Shown: piece by piece, positions 7,809 through 16,541 of the stretch
Position numbering within the stretch: the first letter of the stretch is position 1
Layout of the letters: each line of letters opens with the position of its first letter
Source: Euzebya sp.
GTDB lineage: Bacteria > Actinomycetota > Nitriliruptoria > Euzebyales > Euzebyaceae
Length of the DNA: 51,524 nt
NCBI RefSeq assembly: GCF_964222135.1
Contig: NZ_CAXQBR010000083.1
Coordinates: forward strand, 1 to 51,524
Direction: 5' to 3'
The notes under the pieces: generated by a model
Databases searched by the model: none
What the model was told of the DNA's origin: nothing
Seen by the model: only the letters and a program-made list of their open reading frames with translations
Program-made: the position numbers and the translations under genes

Positions 7809-8928
7809 GCACGACCACGCCCGGAGCGGCCCGGGACCTGCTGATCCGGACCTCCGCGACCGCGCTGCTCGTGGCGGTCCTCGTCGTGCTCGGCGCCGGC
7901 CCGGCGCTGGCGCACGGACGCGGGTCCGACGCCTCCAACTACCTGTCGACCATCACCGACGACCCGGACGCCCCGGGGGTCGAGTGGCGGGTCGTGAACT
8001 CCGACGAGTACATGGAGGTCACCGCGACCGGTGACGCCGAGGTGCAGATCCCCGGCTACGTCGACGAGCCGTACCTGCGGGTCGGGCCGGACGGGGTGTT
8101 CCGGAACCGGAACTCCCAGGCGACCTACATCAACGAGGACCGCTTCGGCGACGTGTCGTCCCGAGCGACGTCGACCCGAGCGCCGACCCCGACTGGGAGC
8201 GGGTGGCCGACGGGCCCAGCTACGCCTACCACGACCACCGCATCCACTGGATGGCCCTGACCGAACCCCCCGCCGTCGCGGCCGACCCGGGGGCCGAGCA
8301 GCTCGTGAACGCCTGGACGGTGCCGTTCACCGTCGGATCGGAGACCTACGAGCTGGCCGGGGAGCTCGTCTGGATCCCGGGGCCTAGCCCGTGGCCGTGG
8401 CTGCTCGCGGCCCTCCTCGTCGTCAGCGCACCGGTCGCGTGGGGCCTCCGGCGAACCCGTCCGGATCGCGACGCGGTCACCTGGCGCGGGCTGTCCACGC
8501 CGGCCGGCGTGACCCTGCTCGTCCTGGCGCTGGCCAACGGCATCCACCTGGTCGACGACCTGTTCGCCACCCCGATCCCGCTGGCGGAGAGCGCGGTCAG
8601 CGCCGTCCAGACCCTCCTCTTCATCGCGATCGCCGCCTTCGGCGCGATCCGGGCCATCCAGGGAGGGGAGGGGGCGTTCACCGCCCTCGGCGTCGGGTCC
8701 GGCGCGGTCTTCATCGGCCAGGGCCTGCTGTACGCCGCGGTGCTGTCGGCCAGCCAGACCGCCAGCGTCTTCCCCGGCTGGCTGACCCGCGCGGTGATCG
8801 CCGCCAGCCTGGCCTAGGTCATCCCCATGGCCGTCGCCGCCGTCGTCGGCACCCGCGCCCTGCTCCCGGAGTGGGACGACACCGAGCTCGAGGCCGAGGC
8901 CCGCCAGACCGCGCCAGAGACGCCGTAG
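7805..8928 (+). pseudogene. Degraded secreted/membrane protein gene: frameshift plus amber stop
   Basis: Two lesions interrupt one gene. Reading from GTG 7805, a signal peptide (LLVAVLVVLGAGPALA, about residues 18-35) and a beta-rich domain (EYMEVTATGDAEVQIPGY, PYLRVGPDGVFRNRNSQATY) continue to NEDRFGDV at about 8155. The protein then resumes in the -1 frame (PSDVDPSADPDWERVAD, then YHDHRIHWM) and runs through several transmembrane helices to a TAG at 8815-8817. A missing C in the run at 8160-8162 would restore the first junction. After the TAG the same frame continues with VIPMAVAAVVGTRALLPEW and completes a membrane helix before the TAG at 8926. The TAG would be a one-base change from CAG. 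The family resembles uncharacterised actinobacterial membrane proteins with the YHDHR.HWM motif. A sequencing error could explain the frameshift but less easily both lesions. Confidence 0.72.
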
Positions 8929-8930
8929 GC

Positions 8931-8969
8931 CCGCCGACTCCCGAGCGCAGCGAGGCTACGAGTCGGCGG
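8931..8969 (+). repeat. Hairpin with conserved 19-nt loop, copy 1
   Basis: A perfect 10-bp stem (CCGCCGACTC with GAGTCGGCGG) encloses the 19-nt loop CCGAGCGCAGCGAGGCTAC. The same loop, 17 of 19 bases identical, sits in a different perfect 10-bp stem at 42283-42321 in the opposite orientation. It lies just after the stop of the degraded membrane gene. A small hairpin, GTGCC-GAA-GGCAC, follows at about 8982-8994. Confidence 0.75.
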
Positions 8970-9014
8970 AACGACGAGCAGCGTGCCGAAGGCACACGTC
9001 GCGTTTCGGGGGTC

Positions 9015-9031
9015 GGGGGGCGGAGCCCCCC
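9015..9031. terminator. Bidirectional terminator-like hairpin
   Basis: GGGGGGC-GGA-GCCCCCC is a perfect 7-bp stem with a 3-nt loop. It lies between convergent genes (the degraded membrane gene on + and the acetyltransferase on -). There is no U-tract, which is common in high-GC actinobacteria. Confidence 0.55.
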
Positions 9032-9035
9032 GGGA

Positions 9036-9581
9036 TCATGCGATCTCGTCCTTCAGCGCCTCGAGCATCAGGCAGTCGTGCCACTCGCCGTCCGGGCCGC
9101 GCTCGTAGGCGCGCATGAGCCCGACCTTGCGGAACCCGACCCGCTCGTAGCAGCGGATCGCGGGCTCGTTGTCCACCTGGGGGTCTATCACCAGCCGGTG
9201 GTGCCCCCGGTCGTGCACCAGGTGACGCGCCACGGTCCTGACCGCGTCCGTGCCCAGCCCGCGCCCGTGGAACGCCGGGGCGAGGAACACGTCGACGCCG
9301 GCGTGGCGGTAGTCCGGCGCCGGCTCCTCGGAGTACTGGATGGAGCCGGCGACGACGGGCGCCCCCCCGTCGTCCTCGACCACGATCGTGTAGACGATGG
9401 TGTCGGTCGACTCGAGCAGCTCCGAGCGCACCCGGGCCTCGTCGTAGCGGCCCCACCACCGCGCGACCGCGGGGTCGGCGAGGATGGCCGTGAGGGCCGC
9501 GACGTCCTCCTCGGCGATGAGGCGCAGCAGCACCTGGGTGCCGTGCAGGGTCGCGATCGGGTCTGGCGGCTTGGTTGACAC
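9036..9581 (-). CDS. GNAT acetyltransferase, AAC(6')/RimJ-like
   Basis: A 181-residue GNAT enzyme. It begins with the beta-strand VLLRLIAEEDVAALTAIL and has WWGRYDEARV near residue 42. The acetyl-CoA loop appears as FLAPAFHGRGLGTDAVR near 110-126 (consensus Q/RxxGxG/A: HGRGLG), and the C-terminal helix-strand is DNEPAIRCYERVGF. Composition and layout resemble aminoglycoside 6'-N-acetyltransferases and RimJ/RimL-like enzymes; the acceptor cannot be decided. The GTG start at 9581 is fixed by an excellent AGGAGG 8 nt upstream. It is divergent from leuB. Confidence 0.85.
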   Translation of the reverse strand: MSTKPPDPIATLHGTQVLLRLIAEEDVAALTAILADPAVARWWGRYDEARVRSELLESTDTIVYTIVVEDDGGAPVVAGSIQYSEEPAPDYRHAGVDVFLAPAFHGRGLGTDAVRTVARHLVHDRGHHRLVIDPQVDNEPAIRCYERVGFRKVGLMRAYERGPDGEWHDCLMLEALKDEIA

Positions 9582-9639
9582 GCAGTTCCTCCTGCCCCTC
9601 ATCCTGCCAGCCGCGAGCGGTGACGGCCCACCCAGCCGT

Positions 9640-9645
9640 TAGGCT
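9640..9645 (+). promoter_or_regulatory. -10 box of the leuB leaderless promoter
   Basis: TAGGCT ends 9 nt before the leuB ATG (9655), and there is no ribosome site between. Confidence 0.55.
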
Positions 9646-9654
9646 TCACCCCCG

Positions 9655-10725
9655 ATGGACGCACGCGCACACTACGACCTGGCGATCCTCGGCGGCGATG
9701 GGGTGGGTCCGGAGGTGACCGCTCAGGCGCTGAAGGCGGTGGATGCCGCTGAGGCCCGCTTCGGGTTCACGACCTCTCGGGTGGACTACGACCTTGGTGG
9801 CCGCCGGTACCTCGCGACCGGTGAGGTGCTGCCCGACAGCGTGATGGCCGAGCTCGACGACGTCGACGCGATCCTCCTGGGTGCGGTCGGCACCCCCGAG
9901 GTGCCGCCCGGGGTGCTCGAACGCGGCCTGTTGCTGAAGCTGCGCTTCGCCTTCGACCAGTACGTCAACCTCCGCCCCGTCAAGCTGCTGCCCGGTGTCC
10001 CCACCCCCGTCGCGGGGTTGACCCCGGACCGCTGTGACATGGTCATCGTGCGGGAGAACACCGAGGGCATGTACGCCGGCGCCGGCGGCAGCCTCTACCG
10101 CGGCACCGACGCGGAGGTCGCCACCCAGGAATCGGTCAACACCCGCCGCGGGGTCGACCGGGTCGTCCGCGACGCCTTCGACCGCGCCCGCAGCCGCAAC
10201 CGGCATCTGACGTTGGTCCACAAGACCAACGTGCTCAACCACGCCGGTGATCTGTGGATGCGGACCTTCACCGAGATCGGGGAGGCCGACTACCCCGACG
10301 TCGCGCGGGACTACGTCCACGTCGATGCGATGTGCCTGTACCTGGTGCAGTCCCCCGACCGGTTCGACGTCGTGGTCACCGACAACCTGTTCGGTGACAT
10401 CATCACCGACCTCGGCGCGGCGGTGCAGGGCGGCCTGGGCCTGGCGGCCAGCGGCAACCTCAACCCCACCGGCGCCCACCCGTCGATGTTCGAACCCGTC
10501 CACGGCTCCGCACCCGACATCGCCGGCAAGGGCTGGGCCAACCCCGTCGCCGCGGTCCTGTCCGCCAGCCTGTGCCTCGCCCAGCTCGGCCAACCCGACG
10601 CCGCCACCGCCCTGGAGGACGCCGCCGCCACCGTCCTGGTCGAGATGGACGCCATGGCCGGACCCGACATGGGCGCCACCACCGACCAACTCGGCGACCG
10701 CATCGCCGAGCTCGTCGCCGGCTAG
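9655..10725 (+). CDS. leuB: 3-isopropylmalate dehydrogenase (LeuB)
   Basis: A 356-residue decarboxylating dehydrogenase that oxidises 3-isopropylmalate to 2-oxoisocaproate (leucine synthesis). In organisms with CimA it also acts on the 3-methylmalate branch toward isoleucine. Visible landmarks are [14 protein letters not shown] at the N-terminus, the substrate loop with [20 protein letters not shown], the catalytic [14 protein letters not shown] (Lys), and the metal-binding aspartates in VDAMCLYLV and [18 protein letters not shown]. The NAD-binding [13 protein letters not shown] follows. Leaderless start at ATG 9655. ilvE follows after 27 nt and cimA lies 4 kb downstream. Family members include tartrate and isocitrate dehydrogenases, but size and neighbours favour LeuB. 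Confidence 0.9.
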   Translation: MDARAHYDLAILGGDGVGPEVTAQALKAVDAAEARFGFTTSRVDYDLGGRRYLATGEVLPDSVMAELDDVDAILLGAVGTPEVPPGVLERGLLLKLRFAFDQYVNLRPVKLLPGVPTPVAGLTPDRCDMVIVRENTEGMYAGAGGSLYRGTDAEVATQESVNTRRGVDRVVRDAFDRARSRNRHLTLVHKTNVLNHAGDLWMRTFTEIGEADYPDVARDYVHVDAMCLYLVQSPDRFDVVVTDNLFGDIITDLGAAVQGGLGLAASGNLNPTGAHPSMFEPVHGSAPDIAGKGWANPVAAVLSASLCLAQLGQPDAATALEDAAATVLVEMDAMAGPDMGATTDQLGDRIAELVAG

Positions 10726-10752
10726 CCCGCACACCCCCAGAGGAGCACCGCG

Positions 10753-11676
10753 ATGCCGATCCCCCGCATGTCGAAGATCTGGATGGACGGCGAGCTCGTC
10801 GACTGGGACGACGCGCGGATCCACGTCCTGACGCCGAGCCTCCACTACGGCTGGGCGGTGTTCGAGGGGATCAGGGCGTACGCCACCGACCGGGGGCCGG
10901 CGATCTTCCAGCACCGCGCGCACATCGAGCGGCTGTTCACCTCTGCGCAGGTGCTCACGATGGAGATCCCCTACAGCCCCGACGAGCTGATGGAGGCGAC
11001 CCGCGAGCTGTGCCGCGTCAACGGCCAGGACAGCTACTACATCCGGCCCCTCGCCTACCTCGGCTACGGGGAGATGGGGCTGAACCCGATCCCCTCCCAG
11101 GTCCGGGTGATGATCGCGGTGTGGCCGTGGGGCGCCTACCTGGGCGACGAGGGCTTCACGACCGGTGTCCGCGCGAAGATCAGCTCGTGGCAGCGGATGA
11201 GTCCGAACGTGATCCCGACGGGGACCAAGGCGAGCGGCGTGTACGTCAACTCCTCCCTCGCGAAGGTGGAGGCGGTCCGGGCCGGCTACGACGAAGCCAT
11301 CCTGTTGAACGCCCAGGGCCGCGTGGCCGAGGGGACCGGCGAGAACGTCTTCATCGTCTCCGACGGCGTGATCGTCACCCCTCCGACCACCGAGGGGGTC
11401 CTGCGGGGTGTGACCCGCGAGGCGGTCATGGACTTCGCCCGCGACGCCGACCTGCCGCTGGTCGAGGCGCCGCTGCTGCGCCACGACCTGTACACCGCCG
11501 ACGAGGCGTTCTTCACCGGGACCGCGGCGGAGATCGTGCCGATCCGCGCCGTCGACGACCGGGTCATCGGCCCGCCGGGGCCGATCACCAAGCAGCTGCG
11601 CGCGATCTTCACCTCGGTGGTCCGCGGCCGCGAGCCGAAGTACGACCACATGCTGGACTACGTGACCCAGCACTGA
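10753..11676 (+). CDS. ilvE: Branched-chain amino acid aminotransferase
   Basis: A 307-residue fold-type IV PLP enzyme that performs the last step of valine, leucine and isoleucine synthesis (2-oxo acid plus glutamate). The PLP lysine is K159 in PTGTKASGVYVNS. Other markers are LHYGWAVFEGIRAY, YYIRPLAYLGYGEMGLNP, EAILLNAQGRVAEGTGENVF and the phosphate-binding FFTGTAAEIVPI. The start has GAGGAG about 8 nt upstream. It is the second gene of a leuB-ilvE pair. Some D-amino-acid or aminodeoxychorismate enzymes look similar, but the GTGENVF motif and the context make IlvE the best call. Confidence 0.93.
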   Translation: MPIPRMSKIWMDGELVDWDDARIHVLTPSLHYGWAVFEGIRAYATDRGPAIFQHRAHIERLFTSAQVLTMEIPYSPDELMEATRELCRVNGQDSYYIRPLAYLGYGEMGLNPIPSQVRVMIAVWPWGAYLGDEGFTTGVRAKISSWQRMSPNVIPTGTKASGVYVNSSLAKVEAVRAGYDEAILLNAQGRVAEGTGENVFIVSDGVIVTPPTTEGVLRGVTREAVMDFARDADLPLVEAPLLRHDLYTADEAFFTGTAAEIVPIRAVDDRVIGPPGPITKQLRAIFTSVVRGREPKYDHMLDYVTQH

Positions 11677-11768
11677 CGTTCCCCCGAGTGATGGCCCGCC
11701 CACGCGGGGAGGGCCTGCACAGAGGCTCGGCGCCGAGGGTCGGTGGCCGGGCAGGAGGAGGATGATCG

Positions 11769-13184
11769 ATGGGCGTGACGCGACGTGTCGTCGTGGTCGG
11801 TGCCGGCTTCGGCGGGCTGACGACCGCCCGGGCGCTGGCCGGGCAGGACGTGGCGGTCGAGGTGGTCGATCGCCGCAACCACCACCTGTTCCAGCCGCTG
11901 CTGTACCAGGTGGCGACCGCGGGCCTCGAGCCGTCGGACATCGCCTACGCCGTCCGAGGCATCGTCAAGCGGCAGCGGAACGTGCGGTTCACCTCCGCGG
12001 AGGTGGTGGGTGCCGACCTCGACGCGAAGGTCCTGCACACCGCCAGCGGCCGTGACATCGGCTACGACCACGTGGTCCTCGCCGCCGGCGCCCGGACCGC
12101 CACGTTCGGGGTGCCCGGTGTCGACGAGCACGCCTTCGGCCTGAAGTCGCTCGAGGACGCCCTCGGGATCCGCCAGCACCTCCTCGAGCAGTTCGAGCGC
12201 TGCGCCGCCGACCCCTCCCTCGTCGACGAGGGCGCCCTCAACGTGGTGGTGGTCGGCGGCGGGCCGACGGGCGTCGAGATGGCCGGGTCGATCAGCGAGC
12301 TGTTCAACCGGGTCCTGCGCGCGGACTACCCCGAGCTGGACCTGACCCGCGCGCAGGTGCAGCTCGTCGAGATGGTGCCCAACCTGCTGATGCCCTTCGC
12401 CGAGCCGCTGCAGGACCACGCCGCCGAGCAGCTGCGCGAGCGCGGTGTCCTGCTCCGCCTGGGCGACGCCGTCGAGGAGATCACCGCCGAGGGCGTCGTG
12501 ATGGAGGGGGGCGAGGTGATCCCCGCGGCGACGGTCATCTGGGCCGCCGGCGTGCAGGCCGAGCCGCTCGGCGAGCTGTTCGGGCTCGAGACCTCCAAGG
12601 GCGGGCGCATCGTCGTCGAGGGCGACCTGAGCGTCCCCGGCCACCCCGACGTGTTCGTCATCGGCGACCTGGCCGCCGCCACGGATCGCGAGGGGAACCC
12701 GCTGCCCCAGCTCGCCCCGGTCGCGATGCAGCAGGGCCGCTACGTCGCCGACGTCCTGGCCGACCGCACCGCCGGCCGGTCGTCGAAGCCGTTCCGGTAC
12801 CGCGACAAGGGGACCATGGCGACGATCGGCCGGCGTGCCGCCGTCGCGCAGCTGCCCCTCGGGCTGCGGTTCACCGGCAGCCTCGCGTGGCTGGCGTGGC
12901 TGGTCCTCCACATCTACTTCCTGATCGGGTTCCGCAACCGCGCGAGCGTGCTGCTCAACTGGGCGTGGAACTACGTCACGTGGGACCGCGCCGCGCGGGT
13001 GGTCACCGAACCCGTGGCGCGTCGCATGCCCCTCGAACCCGAGCCCGCCCGGGACGCGGTGAGGGAGTGGGCCGGCCGGCGCCCGGCCGAGGGCGGTGCC
13101 GAGCCCGCGAGGCCGGCCGACGCCATCGGCGAGCCCGGCGGGGGTGCGGAGCAGCCCGGGTACGCCGAGGGGCAGGCCGGCTGA
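11769..13184 (+). CDS. Type II NADH dehydrogenase-like FAD oxidoreductase
   Basis: A 471-residue two-dinucleotide-binding flavoprotein. The FAD loop is VVVVGAGFGGLTTARAL (residues 7-23) and NHHLFQPLLYQVATAGLEP is typical of NDH-2. The NAD loop is VVVVGGGPTGVEMAGSI (about 157-173), and the second FAD motif is HPDVFVIGDLAA. After GTMATIGRRAAVAQ comes a hydrophobic C-terminal segment (LAWLAWLVLHIYFLIGF), expected to anchor the enzyme peripherally to the membrane. It transfers electrons from NADH to quinone without pumping protons. The last 50 residues are Ala/Glu/Pro-rich and probably disordered. AGGAGGAGG stands about 7 nt before the ATG. Confidence 0.88.
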   Translation: MGVTRRVVVVGAGFGGLTTARALAGQDVAVEVVDRRNHHLFQPLLYQVATAGLEPSDIAYAVRGIVKRQRNVRFTSAEVVGADLDAKVLHTASGRDIGYDHVVLAAGARTATFGVPGVDEHAFGLKSLEDALGIRQHLLEQFERCAADPSLVDEGALNVVVVGGGPTGVEMAGSISELFNRVLRADYPELDLTRAQVQLVEMVPNLLMPFAEPLQDHAAEQLRERGVLLRLGDAVEEITAEGVVMEGGEVIPAATVIWAAGVQAEPLGELFGLETSKGGRIVVEGDLSVPGHPDVFVIGDLAAATDREGNPLPQLAPVAMQQGRYVADVLADRTAGRSSKPFRYRDKGTMATIGRRAAVAQLPLGLRFTGSLAWLAWLVLHIYFLIGFRNRASVLLNWAWNYVTWDRAARVVTEPVARRMPLEPEPARDAVREWAGRRPAEGGAEPARPADAIGEPGGGAEQPGYAEGQAG

Positions 13185-13468
13185 CCCCGACGGCCGGGCG
13201 GCCCACCTGATCCCCCGGACGAGGGGGGACAGGTCAGGCCCGGGCGCGCGGGGGTGCACACTCTCGCGCGTCGCGGTGGTGCGTCCCTGGCTCACCCACC
13301 GCGACGCCCCCCGGATGGCCGTGCCCGAGTGCTCAACTCCGCACCCGACGCGGTCGATGGGGACCTGGGTCTGATCCCTCCACCCCACCCCGCCCCCGAG
13401 TGGTGGTCCCGCCCCGACGCAGCCCGATCGGCCGGCTTCCCCGGCTGGGCTGTTGAGAGGACCGCCTG

Positions 13469-14548
13469 ATGCTGCTGCTGCCCACCCCGGCCGCGGTCCG
13501 CCGCCCACGCCTCCCCGCCACCCTGACCGACCTGGCCCCTGCCACGCTCGGCAAGCTCCTCATCGTCGTCGCCTTCACCGCCTCGGGCGTCGGCAGCGTG
13601 ATCGCCAAGGCGGCCTACGGCATGGGCGCCACGCCCGTGTCGTTCCTGCTGGTCCGGCTCGTGACCGCGGTCGTGGTGCTCGCCGTGCTGACGGGGCCGG
13701 CGCGGTGGCGGCTGCCGCTGCGGAAGGTCCTGTCGCTGGTCGCGCTCGGGATGCTCTTCGGAGCGCAGACGCTGGCCTACTACGCGGCGGTCTCGCAGTC
13801 CCCGGTGGGACTGGTCGTCGTGATCGTGTCCACCTACCCGCTGGTGGTGATCGCGATCGATGCGGCCGAGAGGCGCACGCCTCCCGGCGGGGTCAAGGTC
13901 GGCGTGATGCTCAGCTCCCTGGTGGGCCTGTGGCTGGCAGCGGGCAGCCCCACCGGACGGCCCGAGCTGGGCGTGCTCCTCGCCCTGGCCTCAGCCGTCG
14001 GGTACGGCATCTACCTGCGGTTGTCCGCCTCCGCGCTCTACGGGGTCACGCCGATGGTCGCGACCGGGTGGCTGATGTCCGGCGCGCTGGTGGTGATGGC
14101 CGGAGTGGCGGTGGCCACCCAGCCGTCGGTGCCCTCCGCCGGTGCGATCGGGCTGTCGGTGCTGCACGGCATCGCCGCGACCACCGTGCCGATCGTCGCG
14201 ATCTACGCGGCCCTCCAGCGGCTGCGGACCGATGAGGTGGCCGCCCTGGGCCCGCTCGAGCCGATCGTCGCCACGATGGTCGCCTCCGCGGCACTCGGCG
14301 AGGTCCTCGCCCCCCTCCAGGCCGTCGGCATGATCGTCGTGGTCGCCGCGGTCGCCCAGCTGTCGGGCGTCCGCCCGCGCGCGGGCCGGCCCCGCCTGCC
14401 CCTCGCGGTCGTCCGAGCCCCTCGCGGCTGGGCGGTCGTGCCGCGCCCGCCGGGTCTGCCCGCGCGCAGGCGGGCGGTCGCGCCGGTGTCCACGCCGGTG
14501 ACGGCCCCCGAGTCCGCGCTCCCCGAGCCACCGGGGGTCCTGGCCTGA
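13469..14548 (+). CDS. EamA/DMT-family transporter
   Basis: A 359-residue integral membrane protein with ten predicted helices in two EamA halves (about 28-165 and 175-315). Features include SGVGSVIAKAAYGMGATPVSFLLVR and QTLAYYAAVSQSPVGLVVVIVSTYPL in the first half, and LGPLEPIVATMVASAALGEVLAPLQAVGMIVVV at the end of the second. The tail of about 45 residues is Pro/Arg-rich and cytosolic. DMT proteins export or import small metabolites, and the substrate is unknown; the position between branched-chain amino-acid genes makes amino-acid efflux conceivable but unproven. GAGAGGA precedes the ATG. The 284-nt gap upstream shows no recognisable feature. Confidence 0.85.
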   Translation: MLLLPTPAAVRRPRLPATLTDLAPATLGKLLIVVAFTASGVGSVIAKAAYGMGATPVSFLLVRLVTAVVVLAVLTGPARWRLPLRKVLSLVALGMLFGAQTLAYYAAVSQSPVGLVVVIVSTYPLVVIAIDAAERRTPPGGVKVGVMLSSLVGLWLAAGSPTGRPELGVLLALASAVGYGIYLRLSASALYGVTPMVATGWLMSGALVVMAGVAVATQPSVPSAGAIGLSVLHGIAATTVPIVAIYAALQRLRTDEVAALGPLEPIVATMVASAALGEVLAPLQAVGMIVVVAAVAQLSGVRPRAGRPRLPLAVVRAPRGWAVVPRPPGLPARRRAVAPVSTPVTAPESALPEPPGVLA

Positions 14549-14585
14549 TCGACCGACCCCTTGGGGGCTGGCGGGGACCGGGGTC

Positions 14586-14591
14586 TACCCT
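14586..14591 (+). promoter_or_regulatory. -10 box of the cimA leaderless promoter
   Basis: TACCCT ends 8 nt before the cimA ATG at 14600, with no Shine-Dalgarno between. Confidence 0.55.
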
Positions 14592-14599
14592 TGTGCCCC

Positions 14600-16168
14600 A
14601 TGACGGTCGACCTGTACGACACCACCCTCCGCGACGGCACGCAGCAGGAGGGCATCAGCCTGTCCGTCGACGACAAGCTGCGCGTCGCCAGGACGATCGA
14701 CAGCCTCGGCCTGCCCTACATCGAGGGCGGCTGGCCGGGCGCGAACCCGAAGGACACCGAGTTCTTCAAGCGGGCGGCCGAGGGTGAGCTCGAGCTCGCC
14801 ACCGCCACGCTCGTCGCCTTCGGGATGACCCGTCGGCCCAACCGCGAGGCCGCCGGCGACGAGAACCTCGCCGCCCTGCTCGAGGCCCGCACGCCAGTCG
14901 TGACCCTGGTCGGCAAGTCCGACATCCGCCACGTGACCGAGGCGATCGGCACCACCGGCGAGGAGAACCTCGCGATGCTGCAGTCGTCCTTCGAGCTGCT
15001 CCGGGCGGAGGGGCGGCGCGCCTTCTACGACGCCGAGCACTTCTTCGACGGCTACCGCCGCGATCGCGAGTACGCCCTCGACGCCCTCCGCGCGGCCGTC
15101 GCCGGCGGGGCCGAGTGCGTCGTGCTGTGCGACACCAACGGCGGCATGCTGCCCGACACCGTCGAGCGGGTCGTCAGCGACGTCGTCGACGCGGTCGGCC
15201 GGGACGTCCAGATCGGCATCCACGTCCACAACGACACCGACTGCGCGGTCGCGAACAGCCTGGTGGCGATGAAGGCGGGGGTGACCCACGTCCAGGGGAC
15301 GATCAACGGCATCGGGGAGCGGACCGGCAACGCGAACCTCTCCTCCCTCATCCCCAACCTGGCGCTGAAGATGGGCCTGGACGGCGTCGTCGGCGACGGC
15401 GCGGTCGGGCGCATGACCCACGTCGCCCACCGGGTCGCGGAGATCATGAACCAGACCCTCCGCCCCTCCGCCCCCTACGTGGGGCACGGCGCGTTCGCGC
15501 ACAAGGCCGGTCTGCACGTCTCCGCGCTCGCGAAGAACACCGACCTGTACCAGCACGTCGACCCCTCCACGGTCGGGAACGAGCTGCGCCTGCTGGTCAG
15601 CGAGCTCGCCGGCCGCGCGACCGTCGTCATGAAGGGGGCCGACATGGGCCTCGACCTCGACGGCGACATCGCGAACCAGATCCTCGACCAGGTCAAGGCC
15701 CTCGAGCACCTCGGCTACAGCTTCGAGGCGGCGGACGCTTCGTTCGAGCTGCTCGTCCGCCGCACCACCGGCGACCTGACCGAGCACTTCACCCTCGAGA
15801 GCTTCCGCGCCATCGTCGAGCGCCGCGAGGACGGCCGCGTGGTCGCCGAGGCCACCGTGAAGGTGTGGGTGGGCGACGAGCGGCTGATCGGGACGGGGGA
15901 GGGGAACGGTCCCGTCGACGCGCTCGACGCCGCCTTCCGCGCCGCGGTCCAGCAGCGCCTGCCGATCGACGAGCTGCACCTGGCCGACTACAAGGTCCGG
16001 ATCCTCAACGCCGGCGCGGGGACCGGTGCGACGACCCGGGTGCTGATCACCTCGAGCGACTCCGAGGACGAGTACGTCACCGTCGGGGTGGACGAGAACA
16101 TCATCCACGCCAGCTGGAAGGCAATGCAGGACGCCTACGAGGCGAGCCTGCAGGCGCGGCTGGGGTAG
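14600..16168 (+). CDS. cimA: (R)-citramalate synthase
   Basis: A 522-residue enzyme that condenses pyruvate with acetyl-CoA to citramalate, opening the threonine-independent route to 2-oxobutyrate and isoleucine. The HMGL-like TIM barrel begins VDLYDTTLRDGTQQEG and contains the metal-binding HVHNDTDCAVANS and GTINGIGERTGNANL. The linker has HKAGLHVSALAKN. The C-terminal part (about 400-520) is the LeuA-type allosteric dimer domain that senses end product. GGWPGANPKDTEFF near the start is typical of the CimA branch (TIGR00977-like) rather than 2-isopropylmalate synthase. The frame is open 39 nt further upstream, but a TACCCT box 8 nt before this ATG indicates a leaderless start here. It works with LeuB upstream and IlvE. 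Confidence 0.9.
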   Translation: MTVDLYDTTLRDGTQQEGISLSVDDKLRVARTIDSLGLPYIEGGWPGANPKDTEFFKRAAEGELELATATLVAFGMTRRPNREAAGDENLAALLEARTPVVTLVGKSDIRHVTEAIGTTGEENLAMLQSSFELLRAEGRRAFYDAEHFFDGYRRDREYALDALRAAVAGGAECVVLCDTNGGMLPDTVERVVSDVVDAVGRDVQIGIHVHNDTDCAVANSLVAMKAGVTHVQGTINGIGERTGNANLSSLIPNLALKMGLDGVVGDGAVGRMTHVAHRVAEIMNQTLRPSAPYVGHGAFAHKAGLHVSALAKNTDLYQHVDPSTVGNELRLLVSELAGRATVVMKGADMGLDLDGDIANQILDQVKALEHLGYSFEAADASFELLVRRTTGDLTEHFTLESFRAIVERREDGRVVAEATVKVWVGDERLIGTGEGNGPVDALDAAFRAAVQQRLPIDELHLADYKVRILNAGAGTGATTRVLITSSDSEDEYVTVGVDENIIHASWKAMQDAYEASLQARLG

Positions 16169-16181
16169 CTCCGTAGCAGGG

Positions 16182-16541
16182 CTAGTTCCGTATAAGAGCT
16201 AGGCCGAGGACGGCCTCGACCGCGAGCGCCACGGCGGCCGGTCCCCGCAGTTCGCGCGTGGCCAGCACATCGACCACGCGGCCAGCCGCCATGCCGAGGG
16301 CGGCCACGCCGGTCGCCCGACGGGCGTCGCGCCGCGAGCCGGCGTCCCCGCGGACCAGGGCGCCGGCGACCGCCAGGCCGAACCCGCCGTACACCGCCCG
16401 CACCTCGTTCCGGCCCGTCGGCGTGGTGATCGCCAACCCCATCAGGTCGCCGATCGCCTGCGGCCGGACCAACCCGAGCAGGCCCATGCCCGCGAAGCCC
16501 GCCGCCGCCACCTGCCCGACCCGATCACCGTCCACGGCCAC
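16182..16541 (-). CDS. Small membrane protein, DUF4345-like
   Basis: A protein of about 119 residues with three or four hydrophobic helices (VAAAGFAGMGLLGLV, AVYGGFGLAVAGALV, TGVAALGMAAGRVVDVLA, AAVALAVEAVLGLALI) and the conserved-looking RNEVRAVYGGFGL between helices 1 and 2. This resembles small DUF4345/DUF4267-type membrane proteins of unknown function. Two GTG starts are possible. The one at 16541 directly touches a TAGGGT box, and the one at 16535 is 6 nt from it; the second fits the leaderless spacing seen elsewhere in the window. It is convergent with cimA. Confidence 0.6.
   Translation of the reverse strand: MAVDGDRVGQVAAAGFAGMGLLGLVRPQAIGDLMGLAITTPTGRNEVRAVYGGFGLAVAGALVRGDAGSRRDARRATGVAALGMAAGRVVDVLATRELRGPAAVALAVEAVLGLALIRN

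Noticed and set aside
8827-8928. Separate 33-codon gene after the TAG at 8815
   Set aside because: It is in the same frame as the preceding membrane protein and completes its last helix, so it is better explained as the tail of the degraded gene.
9646-11703. Very long antisense frame opposite leuB and ilvE (685 codons)
   Set aside because: It is a shadow of leuB and ilvE caused by G/C at third positions; the sense strand carries clear enzyme motifs.
13254-13469. 71-codon frame ending in a TGATG overlap with the EamA gene
   Set aside because: The stop-start overlap is suggestive, but the peptide is Pro/Arg-rich and shows no domain, and there is no ribosome site. Such frames are expected by chance at this GC content.
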